This document shows, piece by piece, positions 31,901 to 39,300 of a DNA stretch of 45,966 nucleotides (position 1 is the stretch's first letter; every line of letters starts with the position of its first letter). The position numbers were made by a program, and so were the translations under genes. Source of the stretch: a virus. The notes under the pieces are model-generated. The model worked only from the letters and a program-made list of their open reading frames with translations, ran no database searches and was not told where the DNA came from. The stretch covers positions 1 to 45,966 of the IMG/VR virus record IMGVR_UViG_3300032006_000016; one strand, 5' to 3'.

Positions 31901-32473
31901 GTTCAAAAGTTTGATGGTAGTGTAATTGTTGATGGTACTCTAAGTGCGGATAAAATTACTGCAAATACAACATTTACAAATAACTTAAATGTAGCAAGTA
32001 TACTAAAAGTTGGAGATGGTACGAATGCAGGACAGATTCAATCCCCGAATAAATCCTCTTATACTGATAATGATAATGGATTTTTCTTAGGATCAGATGG
32101 TAGTGTTTATATTGGAAACGCAAGTAACCATTTAAAGTATGATGGAGCAAACGGGTTCCAAGTAGCAGGTAGTTTGTCTGTTGCTGGCCCAGCAGGAAAT
32201 GTAGGAGCGAGCGTGGCCCTTGTCTACTCTAGACAAGCTAGTCAACCTACAAAACCGCCTAATACTAATACGACTGTTGCGGCAGCAGTAGCTGCGGCTA
32301 ATGCATCTGCGGGATCTACTGTTTGGTATACAGTGACCCTGGTGGCACAGCTCAGCTATGGACTTCTTCAGGTTCTAGAGCAGAGCATGCATCCGCGAAT
32401 GATAGTACTACGTATTGGTACTGGCAAAATGCCGTTAAGTTTGAAGGTCCGGCAGGATCGGATAGTACCGTAG
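25982..32473 (+). CDS. Central tail hub / host-specificity protein (J-like), main part
   Basis: The product has 2163 residues. The first about 250 residues are a hub-entry domain (GFLYAHLVKFEKPIKTVTGA, then FLIFKGIIGAVKIKEDPSKS) of the kind usually encoded separately, here fused to the J-type protein. The middle contains RRLPVVYGVNRIDSFPIFVD, a region near 900-1300 with PILDTNTSVFENINSLLAHF, typical of J, and a fibronectin-III-like domain near residue 1445 (APTALAASAVDEAKAIKVRW). The C-terminal part has FDGSVIVDGTLSADKI and a Gly/Ala/Pro collagen-like start. About 50 residues before its stop, the sequence turns non-homologous; the true continuation lies in the -1 frame (see 32323-32907). Confidence 0.85.
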   Translation: MTVKVIRPLENEVSSKLLSNEGFLYAHLVKFEKPIKTVTGAVAEKAQDYSYLTDASYNLQFDDESTDSLGSSNGTQTYVAERLLKVGQVAETIQAKATSMALTIDSTALNTTLSPTSTTINLTTKLITIGESWIEAGFSEGDKLRISSNDGNDDKFVIINSFQSDGTNDDRIIDVTFGTGVVAATNNTTYTFTIETEEHSSPFMSKEEGTYAHYINREVFVYKAIINPEDGTIVGMNSTTKKDGPFLIFKGIIGAVKIKEDPSKSSEVVWTLTSHWGDFVKINGRVTSDTEHRGINGQGQTDYAALIRPEYINDYGFMHSEQALNLIVTYKATETKYRFKKTGFLGMGSGKTIEYEVEVDRELELRMNLEARRLPVVYGVNRIDSFPIFVDLDRTRTNEVYVAYALCEGEVAGLYDIYLDNKSRICADANDSASRGGGSDAVSVICEGRKDKGDTLSSKDLQAASASGSVIAGPYGSINLGGVNFMSGPREQMYYDPVTGWEPITGDADITAPATGIRHEKGHHFNTPINGRIIFHRGKPNQDADNMLVAKAAETTTNGGFLLQHQYFSDNNRSNYWGPNHRLLDTAYVVAKYEITEEDLEIPELEFVVRGRILDCYNYDFSYRNDPDASLTSASFSSFNLGDTVTLHKTSDDTAIGSSNVIADFSTYYDEDYSEDGDQHYVMRFSSDPGLGDTTKFYAKVGSNKWYMVAHDHQSLSGTIATELRVGIASIAAQSPSTNGVNIVLADESGHGAFIASVIDYVEEVSPIAATTAPDEVRAKMHFATFIADSVNTGTRTLQQVSNFTDGWNTTDIPSVRVPKAIVLESGNTTLNYYQGEYVELSRTKSDGTIKKQKRLIIGSKQIGSKVVAMLDRDWEVDADSDFTLEPKTFSGVTGRTADTFKVLSKGDQRVSLNPAMQLLDYITNKRYGKGLDLEKDIDLDSFKTVARLCDTRSDITVIFQATGGDAASFTVGTAYKYPASGTVLWQGTVKSTEDVTYNSTTYRQVVFTDCIGKLAHRWFDYKYYDANMVLYDKSKGRAWINGSNGTTTVPNSFLDNTGLVLTRVGSGGTASPKVWLGTFSGEGDAATGSITFDGNPVVKSTLSGVIGFGTTGYSLYDSDDVKYWRYLGWQSQNQREVTRHQCCPILDTNTSVFENINSLLAHFNGILRYSNGKYELDIQSSATLSAYTANDPRIIRESDLVGAINVQDNGQKGSKNTVSVSIPDPQQDYGSRDVTYFNSKYLAEDRNIPKKDDIKTPHILNYFNARINAKQYLDQSRYGKKINFIMQPKGNLLLAGTIVQMYYPRFGWGSDDLVVQQFSGQTTTTFVPHGFKVGDIVRYEDITNTSESMNSEYNNKYFTISAVPSSTTFTTDQPSISTYSANNLGKVYKKGEYYRITNLNFKEDCSVQVTALEHNDESFLISKRKSDVVGLVESPNVGVEDNPPAPTALAASAVDEAKAIKVRWTNNAEAYKTQGGVTTWKKAWFTEIWINNQASFTATDNSSHNQKFAGGAVLLERLQDKVDYIYTPEGAGTQTRYHWVRHVKEFVPVGGSPNNVIELASDFYPASNTDGVSASATGTVPNKTIEIVPVNGVVVTYEGPNRILPVDGSGNTLNLAFKIKLNNFDTSKKWYYRYYTTTGNYILSGNGTASSNSSDNQYKGVHHWSGSSNSQSFDEFTLHPNFEPKSPANSSLYSVVLNVQVFELDDTNGITNSDTPIIEDNIALSAVNIGRPNYQVSFSNATHTFIAEADGTADVTGFSCLPTIFRNSGKGLVELTYAPYTSSVGDDTFSYGDDSSHTANQSSGSLDGITTTNCTAVNAANGTITIDSNSSIATSGLTVNQATIKVEIKDNKAIKNGLAADECDITTEVYHLSKVPNPVREGTTLIVDVGDSNTDQITVDVYNDFVASGNLSTANARACAAYVISQTVDDFIRPNDILTITNGNAAQASRIFTGTGTASSSSVGSGNWSSKVVQKFDGSVIVDGTLSADKITANTTFTNNLNVASILKVGDGTNAGQIQSPNKSSYTDNDNGFFLGSDGSVYIGNASNHLKYDGANGFQVAGSLSVAGPAGNVGASVALVYSRQASQPTKPPNTNTTVAAAVAAANASAGSTVWYTVTLVAQLSYGLLQVLEQSMHPRMIVLRIGTGKMPLSLKVRQDRIVP

Positions 32474-32907
32474 CAGGACCAGCAGGACCCTCTGGTCCGG
32501 GAATGTTCAGAATTGATTCCGGTAATAATAACACTCCCGCGGCTACTGATATAACAGCGACCAAAATAGATGGTGCTATAAATAGAACCTATGCAATCGA
32601 AGGCGATGTTTGTATTGTTGTAAATCAATCAGGGGTTACAAGAGCTTTTACTTGTACAACTACTACAACATCAGGTACTTATGATACTTCTGTATGGGCT
32701 TCCGCTACAGCATTTATTGGTGGAGATCTAATAGTTAATGGTGGAATTACCGGTAATAAATTAAGTATAGTATCAGACGGAGCATCAGATAGTGGTATCT
32801 TTATGACAAATACCGGCGGAACTGCAAAAATGGAAGTAAAAGAGTATAGTAATATAGGTGGTACAACTGCACAGAGAGTTCGGGTAGTAATTGGTTATTT
32901 AGGTTAA
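32323..32907 (+). pseudogene. Displaced C-terminus of the hub protein
   Basis: About 194 codons in the -1 frame relative to the hub gene, with no ATG or ribosome site at the junction. Reading TATA at 32327-32330 as a single TA joins GSTVWY directly to SDPGGTAQLWTSSGS, a smooth hub-like sequence, then collagen-like GPAGSDSTVAGPAGPSGPG and a final about 150 residues (GDLIVNGGITGNKLSIVSDG). So hub and this segment were one protein of about 2307 residues. Either a two-base duplication, a programmed -1 shift, or an assembly error separates them. Confidence 0.7.
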
Positions 32908-32931
32908 TACTAACCACCTCAAAAATAAAAC

Positions 32932-32960
32932 TTGACTAAATATGTCCTTTGAGATATAAT
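32932..32960 (+). promoter_or_regulatory. Late promoter 5, before the fibre cassette
   Basis: CAAAAATAAAAC, then TTGACT (32932-32937), 17 bases, TATAAT (32955-32960), start near 32967. GGAG follows nine bases before the ATG at 32980. Confidence 0.85.
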
Positions 32961-32979
32961 TTCAGAATGGAGAATATAC

Positions 32980-33318
32980 ATGACCGCAGCAACATATGAC
33001 TTAGTGGTCGACCAAGGCTCCGACTTTGCCATTGACTTGACAATTACGGAGGGAGGATCGGCTAAAAATCTTACTGGCTACTCAGGCAGGGCACAGATGC
33101 GTTCAACTCATGCATCCTCTAGTGTTGCGGCAACCTTTACATGTAGTGTGGTTAATGCTACAGCCGGAACAATGAAAATGGAGTTATCAGCGTCTACTAC
33201 GACCGGTATTACTGCAGGAAGATATGTATATGACTTAGAAATTTATACCTCTAGTGATGCTATAGTTAAGCGGTTAATACAAGGAAGTGTAACTATTAAC
33301 CCAGAAGTTACTAGATAA
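32980..33318 (+). CDS. Small virion protein, first of the fibre cassette
   Basis: The product has 112 residues. It reads like a small beta-sandwich: YDLVVDQGSDFAIDLTITEG, then LTGYSGRAQMRSTHASSSVA and GRYVYDLEIYTSSDAIVKRL ending QGSVTINPEVTR. I recall this pattern (DQGSDF...DLTI, GRY.YDLEI) as a frequent small protein in phages near the baseplate, similar to N-terminal domains of baseplate upper proteins. It probably anchors fibres. It starts from its own promoter and is joined to the next gene by TAATG. Confidence 0.68.
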   Translation: MTAATYDLVVDQGSDFAIDLTITEGGSAKNLTGYSGRAQMRSTHASSSVAATFTCSVVNATAGTMKMELSASTTTGITAGRYVYDLEIYTSSDAIVKRLIQGSVTINPEVTR

Positions 33319-33731
33319 TGCCAGATTCTGCAGGAACAAAAGTTGATATTACCGAAGCAGTAACCACAGTAGATGTTACAAATGCTACTGATGTTGCTGT
33401 TACTCTTGAGGATACAACTACTACGGTAACAGTAAATAATTATGCGGTTCCTTCTGCTTATCAGGATGCTGCAAATACTGTCTTTACTCCTTATAATACA
33501 ATTACTGCAACGAATGTTTCAGACGCATTGAAACAATTAGCAGACCAAGATTTTCGTGGTACAAGTACTCCTACTGGATCAAATATTCAAGAAGGAGATA
33601 CTTGGTATGATACCGATGATGAACAATTCAAAGTCTATAGAGAAACAAGTACAGGCACATTTCAGTGGGTTCCCATAATAGTGGGTGCAGCTGCAGGCGA
33701 TTCTGATACAATAGACGCAGGATCCTATTAG
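33318..33731 (+). CDS. Small fibre-attachment-like protein
   Basis: The product has 137 residues. The Thr/Val-rich N-terminus (TVDVTNATDVAVTLEDTTTT) forms repeating beta strands. The middle VSDALKQLADQDFRGTSTPT and QEGDTWYDTDDEQFKVYRET are a recurrent module of marine phage fibre proteins (a short 'GDTWYDT...LKVY' linker domain, from memory). It is linked by TAATG to the gene before; the next gene has GGAG upstream. A structural role in fibre assembly is inferred. Confidence 0.62.
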   Translation: MPDSAGTKVDITEAVTTVDVTNATDVAVTLEDTTTTVTVNNYAVPSAYQDAANTVFTPYNTITATNVSDALKQLADQDFRGTSTPTGSNIQEGDTWYDTDDEQFKVYRETSTGTFQWVPIIVGAAAGDSDTIDAGSY

Positions 33732-33752
33732 GGATAATTCGGAGTTTTATAA

Positions 33753-34868
33753 ATGGCTCAAACAATTCAAATTAAAAGAACTACGGGAACTGGCAAACCT
33801 ACTAGTGTTGCTCAGGGCGAGCTATTTTATGCCTATGGTGATAATGGAACGTATGGAAAACGTCTCGCAATAGGAAACGAGAGCGGAGGTGGAAATACTC
33901 CAGAGATTATTGGTGGCAAGCACTTCATGGATATGCTTGATCATACCCCTGGAAACCTTACTGCAAGTAGTGCATTAATTACTGATTCTAATTCTTATCT
34001 TGATGAAATCAGATTAAAAGCTGAAGGGGAATTGAAACTTTATGAAGCAACTGCTAATGGTACAAATTATATATCATTAAAATCTCCTGCAACAGTTGGA
34101 TCTGACTTAACTTATACTCTTCCTGCTACTGCCACAAATGGATATGTACTCTCTACAAACGGATCAGGCGTACTTAGTTGGATTGCACTTGGAGGAACTC
34201 TTCAAGTCGCTGCAGATAGTGGATCAAATGATAATGTTGCATTAGCTACAGACACACTTACTTTTGAAGGTACAAACAATGAAATTGAAACTACAGTATC
34301 TAATAATAAGATTACTATTGGACTTCCGGATAATGTAACCATTTCTGGAAATTTAACAGTTTCAGGAACAACTACTACTGTTTCTTCAACCACTGTTACT
34401 GTTAATGATCCTTTAATGCATCTAGCTGCAAATAATGTTTCTGCTGATAGTGTAGATATTGGCTTTTACGGAACTTATGATGATTCAGGCTCACAAGATG
34501 AATATGCCGGTCTTTTTCGAGACGCAGGCGATCAAAAATGGAAACTATTCAAAAGTCTACAAGCAGCTCCAACCACTACTGTAAATACAAGTGGAACAGG
34601 GTATGCGGTAGCAACTCTCGTTGCGCATCTTGAAGATTCAAGTGTAGCTATTACGGGCGGATCAATAACAGGAATTACAGACTTAGCCGTTGCAGATGGT
34701 GGAACAGGACTTTCAGCAGTTGCTAAAGGTTCAGTACTTGTAGCAAACTCAGCCAATACTTTATCCGCTTTAGATGGCGGCGGATCAGCAGATGGAATGT
34801 TACTATATACATCTTCATCTGATACTATTTCATGGTCGACAACTGTAGACGGCGGAACTTATACATAA
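33753..34868 (+). CDS. Tail fibre protein
   Basis: The product has 371 residues. It begins with IQIKRTTGTGKPTSVAQGEL, the common N-terminal attachment module of marine phage fibres ('qiKR..g...P..la.GEla'). Later TISGNLTVSGTTTTVSSTTV and NDPLMHLAANNVSADSVDIG are typical fibre-shaft text, followed by ADGGTGLSAVAKGSVLVANS. It is rich in beta strands with Thr/Ser and probably trimeric. GGAG lies nine bases upstream of the ATG. The next gene begins with a related module. Confidence 0.75.
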   Translation: MAQTIQIKRTTGTGKPTSVAQGELFYAYGDNGTYGKRLAIGNESGGGNTPEIIGGKHFMDMLDHTPGNLTASSALITDSNSYLDEIRLKAEGELKLYEATANGTNYISLKSPATVGSDLTYTLPATATNGYVLSTNGSGVLSWIALGGTLQVAADSGSNDNVALATDTLTFEGTNNEIETTVSNNKITIGLPDNVTISGNLTVSGTTTTVSSTTVTVNDPLMHLAANNVSADSVDIGFYGTYDDSGSQDEYAGLFRDAGDQKWKLFKSLQAAPTTTVNTSGTGYAVATLVAHLEDSSVAITGGSITGITDLAVADGGTGLSAVAKGSVLVANSANTLSALDGGGSADGMLLYTSSSDTISWSTTVDGGTYT

Positions 34869-34880
34869 TAGGATAATACT

Positions 34881-36023
34881 ATGGCCGTAGTAATTAAACC
34901 TAAAAGAGGTACTAACACTCCAGGTACAGATGACATTACATCTGGAGAAATTGCTATTGATACTTCTGCAAAGAAGTTATATATCAATGATGGCGGTACT
35001 GTAAAAGAGATTGGTGGAGCAGGCGGCTCAACCACAGATATAACCCAATCTAGTCATGGATTTTCAGCAAAAGACTGCATTCGTCATAATGGCTCATCTT
35101 GGGTAAAAGCACAAGCAAATGTTGCTACTACTTTAGCACTTGGAGTTGTTACCGAGGTCGCTGATAGTAATACTTTTACAGTTGCACAATCAGGAAGATT
35201 TACAATATCTTCACACGGTCTTACAGTAGGACAGTGGTACTACTTAGATGCCTCAACTGCGGGTGCACTAACTGCTACTGAGCCATCAATTTCACAACCC
35301 TTAATATATGTAGAAAGTGCGAGTGTTGTATTTGTTTTTCCTTATCGTCCAACGCAATTACTCGTAAATGGTGGTGCTTCTGTAGTACCTGGCGATGATA
35401 CAGTTACATCAGCAAAAATTGTAGATGGTACTATCGTAACTGCTGACCTAGCAGATGATGCAGTAACTACTGCTAAAATTGCAGATGATGCGATTACTTC
35501 AGCCCTTATAGCAGATGATGCAGTCGTTACCGCCGCTATCGCTGATGATGCGATTACTTCAGCTCTTATAGCAGATGATGCAGTAGGAGCAGATCAAATA
35601 GCAGCCGTATCAACTATTGATATAAATGGCGGATCTATAGATGGGGCAGTAATAGGAGCAAACTCAGCAGCAGCAGGAACATTTACTACAGTTACAGATT
35701 CGGACGGATTGTTAAGAAACATTCCTCAGTCAGGATCAGCAAAGACTTCATCCTACACTTTAGTGGCTGGAGATGCCGGTAATTTTATTGAAGTAGGCGC
35801 AAGTGGATCAATAACAATTCCTAATAATGTAATGAGTGCTGGAGATGCTGTTACTCTTTTTAATAACACTACTGGAAACGTAACTGTTACTTGTTCTATC
35901 ACTACAGCGTATAAAGCAGGAACTAATACAGACCAGTCAAGTGTTACACTAGAAACCAGAGGATTAGCTACAATTTTATTTATTTCCCAGAGTACTTGTG
36001 TGATTTCAGGAAATTTATCTTAA
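34881..36023 (+). CDS. Tail fibre protein with ADDA repeats
   Basis: The product has 380 residues. The N-terminal attachment module (VVIKPKRGTNTPGTDDITSG, EIAIDTSAKKLYINDG) parallels the preceding fibre. A central region has five to six copies of a ten-residue repeat (ADDAITSALI, ADDAVVTAAI, ADDAVTTAKI), which likely forms a trimeric beta-helical shaft. The C-terminal beta domain (FIEVGASGSITIPNNVMSAG) may be a tip. The same repeat occurs in the products of 37900, 39300 and 44122. Confidence 0.75.
   Translation: MAVVIKPKRGTNTPGTDDITSGEIAIDTSAKKLYINDGGTVKEIGGAGGSTTDITQSSHGFSAKDCIRHNGSSWVKAQANVATTLALGVVTEVADSNTFTVAQSGRFTISSHGLTVGQWYYLDASTAGALTATEPSISQPLIYVESASVVFVFPYRPTQLLVNGGASVVPGDDTVTSAKIVDGTIVTADLADDAVTTAKIADDAITSALIADDAVVTAAIADDAITSALIADDAVGADQIAAVSTIDINGGSIDGAVIGANSAAAGTFTTVTDSDGLLRNIPQSGSAKTSSYTLVAGDAGNFIEVGASGSITIPNNVMSAGDAVTLFNNTTGNVTVTCSITTAYKAGTNTDQSSVTLETRGLATILFISQSTCVISGNLS
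35445..35590 (+). repeat. DNA repeats coding for ADDA units
   Basis: Near-identical 30- to 60-base units, for example GCAGATGATGCGATTACTTC at 35482 and a close copy (GCTGATGATGCG...) at 35542. They could promote recombination within and between the fibre genes that carry them. Confidence 0.65.
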
Positions 36024-36024
36024 T

Positions 36025-36894
36025 ATGAGTGGAATGTTACAAATGCTTCTTGGAGCAGATGTCGGAGGACCTTATACTGTAGCCGCTTTAATTATTGCAG
36101 GCGGTGGCGGAGGAGCAGGCGGTCATGGAGGTGCAGGAGGCGGTGGAGCAGGTGGAGTACAAGAGCAATCCTCAATTGTAATTCCTTTAGTAGCGTATAC
36201 AGTTACTATAGGTAGTGGAGGCGGAGGTGGAAATACCAGCACATATTCTGCCGGTCATGGAGGAAATTCTACTTTTAATGGAACAACCTCTACTGGAGGC
36301 TCCGGACAATTATATAGTAACACATCTACTCAGGGAGGCTCAGGCCACGGAGGCGAAGCCAATCAAAAACCTGCCGGAACAGGAATATCTGGACAAGGAC
36401 ATGACGGAGGATCTGGCTCAAGTTCTGCACCTTATATATACTTAGGTGGAGGCGGTGGAGGTAAGGGCGAAGCCGGTGATACAGATGGAGCTGCAGAAGG
36501 CGGCGATGGCTCTAATACTTGGTCTGCTTGGGCAACGGCTACTTCTACTGGGGCAAGTGGTTACTACGGCGGAGGTGGCGGTGGCGGCGGATCGGCACAA
36601 AGAAGTTATGCTAATGGAGGCTCCGGAGGAGGAGGTAGAAGTGGCTACAGTAATGTACCTTATGGTACATGGACTCCAGTTTACTCAGGAGCTTCAGGAA
36701 CTGCAAACACCGGAGGCGGTGGAGGCGGAGGTCATAAAAAGATCAACCAACATAGATCCAGTGGCGGAAGTGGTGGATCAGGCTTGGTAATTATTAGATA
36801 TGCAGGCGGCCAGAAAGGCTCCGGAGGAACCATAGTAACTACAGGAGGCTATACTTATCACACATTTGCTTCCTCAGGAACATTCACAGCTTAA
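36025..36894 (+). CDS. Glycine-rich fibre-tip-like protein
   Basis: The product has 289 residues, about one third glycine. After a short hydrophobic start (GPYTVAALIIAGGGGGAGGH) come many runs of Gly with Ala/Ser, then GSGGSGLVIIRYAGGQKGSG near the end. The GGSGLVIIRY motif closes many glycine-rich phage tail proteins. Such regions can fold into polyglycine-II bundles at fibre tips that bind receptors; that is established for some adhesins and inferred here. It starts one base after the previous stop without a strong ribosome site of its own. Confidence 0.7.
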   Translation: MSGMLQMLLGADVGGPYTVAALIIAGGGGGAGGHGGAGGGGAGGVQEQSSIVIPLVAYTVTIGSGGGGGNTSTYSAGHGGNSTFNGTTSTGGSGQLYSNTSTQGGSGHGGEANQKPAGTGISGQGHDGGSGSSSAPYIYLGGGGGGKGEAGDTDGAAEGGDGSNTWSAWATATSTGASGYYGGGGGGGGSAQRSYANGGSGGGGRSGYSNVPYGTWTPVYSGASGTANTGGGGGGGHKKINQHRSSGGSGGSGLVIIRYAGGQKGSGGTIVTTGGYTYHTFASSGTFTA

Positions 36895-36903
36895 GGAAAT
36901 AAA

Positions 36904-37221
36904 ATGTCGCAATATGCACATGTACACGACGAAAATGTACTACAAGTTATAGACGCGGATGCAACCCATATAGCAGAACGTCCTGAACTAGATGTAGGAA
37001 AATGGGTGTTAGTTCCAGAAGGCCAACAAGTTTATATTGGCGGAACATACAATGAATCCGCAAATGTTTTTATCCCACACTGTCCATTCAATGGGTGGGT
37101 ATTGAATGAAAACTATGAATGGGTACCTCCAATACCGTACCCAGATAGTTGGACTGACCCAGATATTTCTGTAGAGTGGAATAACACTACTTTATCTTGG
37201 ACGGAAACAGCAGTACCATAG
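36904..37221 (+). CDS. Small fibre-accessory protein
   Basis: The product has 105 residues. It is aromatic and acidic (YAHVHDENVLQVIDADATHI, then FNGWVLNENYEWVPPIPYPD). The 'W.l...y.w.pP.pyP' text is often seen in short proteins paired with phage fibres and tail assembly chaperones (N-terminal half of the Phage_tail_APC type, from memory). It lies right after the glycine-rich protein, so it may help that fibre fold. AAGGAA lies five bases upstream. Confidence 0.6.
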   Translation: MSQYAHVHDENVLQVIDADATHIAERPELDVGKWVLVPEGQQVYIGGTYNESANVFIPHCPFNGWVLNENYEWVPPIPYPDSWTDPDISVEWNNTTLSWTETAVP

Positions 37222-37230
37222 GAGAATTAA

Positions 37231-37560
37231 ATGTCAACATCACCAGTAGCTTCATCAGTTTCAGATATAACAGCAACCATTAATACGGCTTCTGTTACTG
37301 AATTTGTAGCTTCTTCCAGTCAGACCACTTTTACGGTTGATTATACAGTAGGAGAAATACTTGTATTTTTAAATGGTATATTACTAGATAATGGTGTTGA
37401 TTATACGGCAACAAATGGAACTTCAGTAGTATTAACAAATGGAGCAGCAGCAAATGATGTGTTAACTACTGATACTGGAAAGCTAACATTTACAGCGGAT
37501 GCATCAGGAGGCTTTGCATCAGTAGACGACGCCACAGCATTGGCAATAGCACTAGGATAA
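37231..37560 (+). CDS. Small fibre module protein
   Basis: The product has 109 residues. It contains the well-marked module SSQTTFTVDYTVGEILVFLN followed by GILLDNGVDYTATNGTSVVL and AAANDVLTT. In many marine phages this module is one domain of a larger fibre; here it is a free-standing gene. A related version (SLMVSLNGVTQAPIAAYTVS) sits at the start of the product of 39300. AGGAG lies seven bases upstream. Confidence 0.65.
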   Translation: MSTSPVASSVSDITATINTASVTEFVASSSQTTFTVDYTVGEILVFLNGILLDNGVDYTATNGTSVVLTNGAAANDVLTTDTGKLTFTADASGGFASVDDATALAIALG

Positions 37561-37564
37561 AATT

Positions 37565-37900
37565 ATGGCAAATACATTTAAAAACGCTTTTGCGGCAAAC
37601 GTAAGTAACTCAAGTTATGTTGACTTGTATACTGTGCCGTCTTCAACAACTACAATCATTCTTGGTTTGGCACTTTGTAATAAGACAGCGAGTGCTGTAA
37701 ATGTTACAGTTCAAATGCAAGATACTTCAGATTCTAATAATGACTTTCAAGTTCTTGATACTGTGAGTATACCAGCAAGAACAACTTTGGAAGTACTAGC
37801 AGGACAAAAGTATGTTTTGGAAACCACAGATGTTTTACGAGTAAAAGCAGGAACAGGCTCAGCAATTGATGCTACTCTAGGGTTTATGGAGATCACTTAA
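37565..37900 (+). CDS. Small beta-sandwich virion protein
   Basis: The product has 111 residues: YVDLYTVPSSTTTIILGLAL, then VNVTVQMQDTSDSNNDFQVL and SIPARTTLEVLAGQKYVLET, with TTDVLRVKAGT near the end. I recognise this as a common small protein of marine phages in fibre regions, of unknown fold and role. Spacing is tight: it starts four bases after the previous stop and overlaps the next start (TAATG). Confidence 0.65.
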   Translation: MANTFKNAFAANVSNSSYVDLYTVPSSTTTIILGLALCNKTASAVNVTVQMQDTSDSNNDFQVLDTVSIPARTTLEVLAGQKYVLETTDVLRVKAGTGSAIDATLGFMEIT

Positions 37901-39111
37901 TGGCTTTAACCAAGCTAAATACTTTAAGTCTAGCAGATGACGCTATTACATCAGCAAAAATTGCGGATGATGCTATTACCAGTGCTTTAATTGCTGATAA
38001 CGCAGTAGTCACAGCTTCTATTGCCGACAGTGCTGTAACTTCTGCTAAAACTACAGTAACAAGTACAAATCCAAATCTGATAATAAATGGAGATATGTCT
38101 ATAGCTCAGAGAGGGACTTCAAGCACTTCTACAGGAATAAAAACTGTTGACCGCTGGAATGCTTTGTGGACTGGAGGAGGAATTACTCAATCTCAAGTTG
38201 CTTTAACATCTGGAGGAGCTTACGACGAAGGCCATAGACACGCTTTAAAAATGGCCGTAACTTCTACAAATAGTGCGAATAATAGGTATGCACAAATACG
38301 CTACATACCAGAAGCAAAAGATATTAGAAACTTTGGTTGGCAGTATACATCAGGCAGTTCTTACATAACGGTATCTTTCTGGGCAAAATCTTCTTTGGCG
38401 GGAACTTACTTTTTTAGTATGTACGGGCCAGATTCAGGAACTGCTCAAATTTATAGTACCCCCTTCACTTTATCCGCAGACACTTGGACGAAGGTAACAA
38501 AAACTATTCCTGGCGGGTCAAATATTGTATTAAACGATGATACTGGTGTCGGGTTTTATATAGATATACGGCTTGATTTAGGTACAGATTATACAGCTTC
38601 TGACGCTACTGTTAACGCTTGGAATGACAGAGTGGCGTCAGACGCTAAGACTACTACAGACTTTGCACAGTCATGGTTTAATACTGGAAGTGCAACTTTT
38701 GAGGTTACAGGAGTTAAATTAGAAGTTGGTCAAAGTGCAACCACGTTTGAAAAACTAGATTACACCGCGCAGTTCCAAAAATGCCAGCGTTATTACTGGA
38801 CAATTCGAGGAGATGAAGGACAAGACTACAGCTCGACTAATTATGGTTTTCTACTGCAATGGAGTTCAGTACGTGTTTCTAGCGGGTGGAGCCCTTTCTG
38901 GACAGTGCATTTTCCAGTAGAAATGAGAGGAATTCCAACAACTACGATTGTAGGTACTTGGGGTACAAGTAACGCAGGGTCTTGGAGTCTTTCTGGATAC
39001 AGAAGTAAAATGAGCGCAGGAATGGGTTTTAGTGGTACTACTGAAACTGCGGGTGCGTATGCACATTTTAATTCTACAGACGATGCGATTACTTTCGATG
39101 CGGAGCTTTAA
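37900..39111 (+). CDS. Tail fibre protein with ADDA repeats and lectin-like domain
   Basis: The product has 403 residues. The N-terminal part has four ADDA units (ADDAITSAKI and variants). Then comes a carbohydrate-binding-like domain: NLIINGDMSIAQRGTSSTST, KTVDRWNALWTGGG, and YITVSFWAKSSLAGTYFFSM, GVKLEVGQSATTFEKLDYTA, which is a typical jelly-roll layout of fibre and glycoside-binding domains ('NGDM..aQRG' to 'E.G..aTpfe'). The C-terminal 130 residues are a further beta domain. It probably binds a surface sugar. Confidence 0.72.
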   Translation: MALTKLNTLSLADDAITSAKIADDAITSALIADNAVVTASIADSAVTSAKTTVTSTNPNLIINGDMSIAQRGTSSTSTGIKTVDRWNALWTGGGITQSQVALTSGGAYDEGHRHALKMAVTSTNSANNRYAQIRYIPEAKDIRNFGWQYTSGSSYITVSFWAKSSLAGTYFFSMYGPDSGTAQIYSTPFTLSADTWTKVTKTIPGGSNIVLNDDTGVGFYIDIRLDLGTDYTASDATVNAWNDRVASDAKTTTDFAQSWFNTGSATFEVTGVKLEVGQSATTFEKLDYTAQFQKCQRYYWTIRGDEGQDYSSTNYGFLLQWSSVRVSSGWSPFWTVHFPVEMRGIPTTTIVGTWGTSNAGSWSLSGYRSKMSAGMGFSGTTETAGAYAHFNSTDDAITFDAEL

Positions 39112-39300
39112 ATGAATATTACTTCAGCGAAATGGGAAAAAGTCTATGCGGGGGAAACTCTTCTTACTGATAAAGGAGGAATTGTAGCTACAATTGATGG
39201 AGAACAATGTCATGTACCTACTGATCCAATGAATAGACACTATGCAGAAATACAAGCACAAGTAGCGGCAGGTACGCTAACAATACAGGATGCAGATTAA
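39112..39300 (+). CDS. Small fibre-associated protein
   Basis: The product has 62 residues: NITSAKWEKVYAGETLLTDK, then GIVATIDGEQCHVPTDPMNR and YAEIQAQVAAGTLTIQDAD. The 'v..d......VP.d..NrhY.ei..wv..Gn.i' text is common in tiny proteins after phage fibre genes and may be a folding partner. The start abuts the previous stop, and its stop overlaps the next start (TAATG). Confidence 0.6.
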   Translation: MNITSAKWEKVYAGETLLTDKGGIVATIDGEQCHVPTDPMNRHYAEIQAQVAAGTLTIQDAD

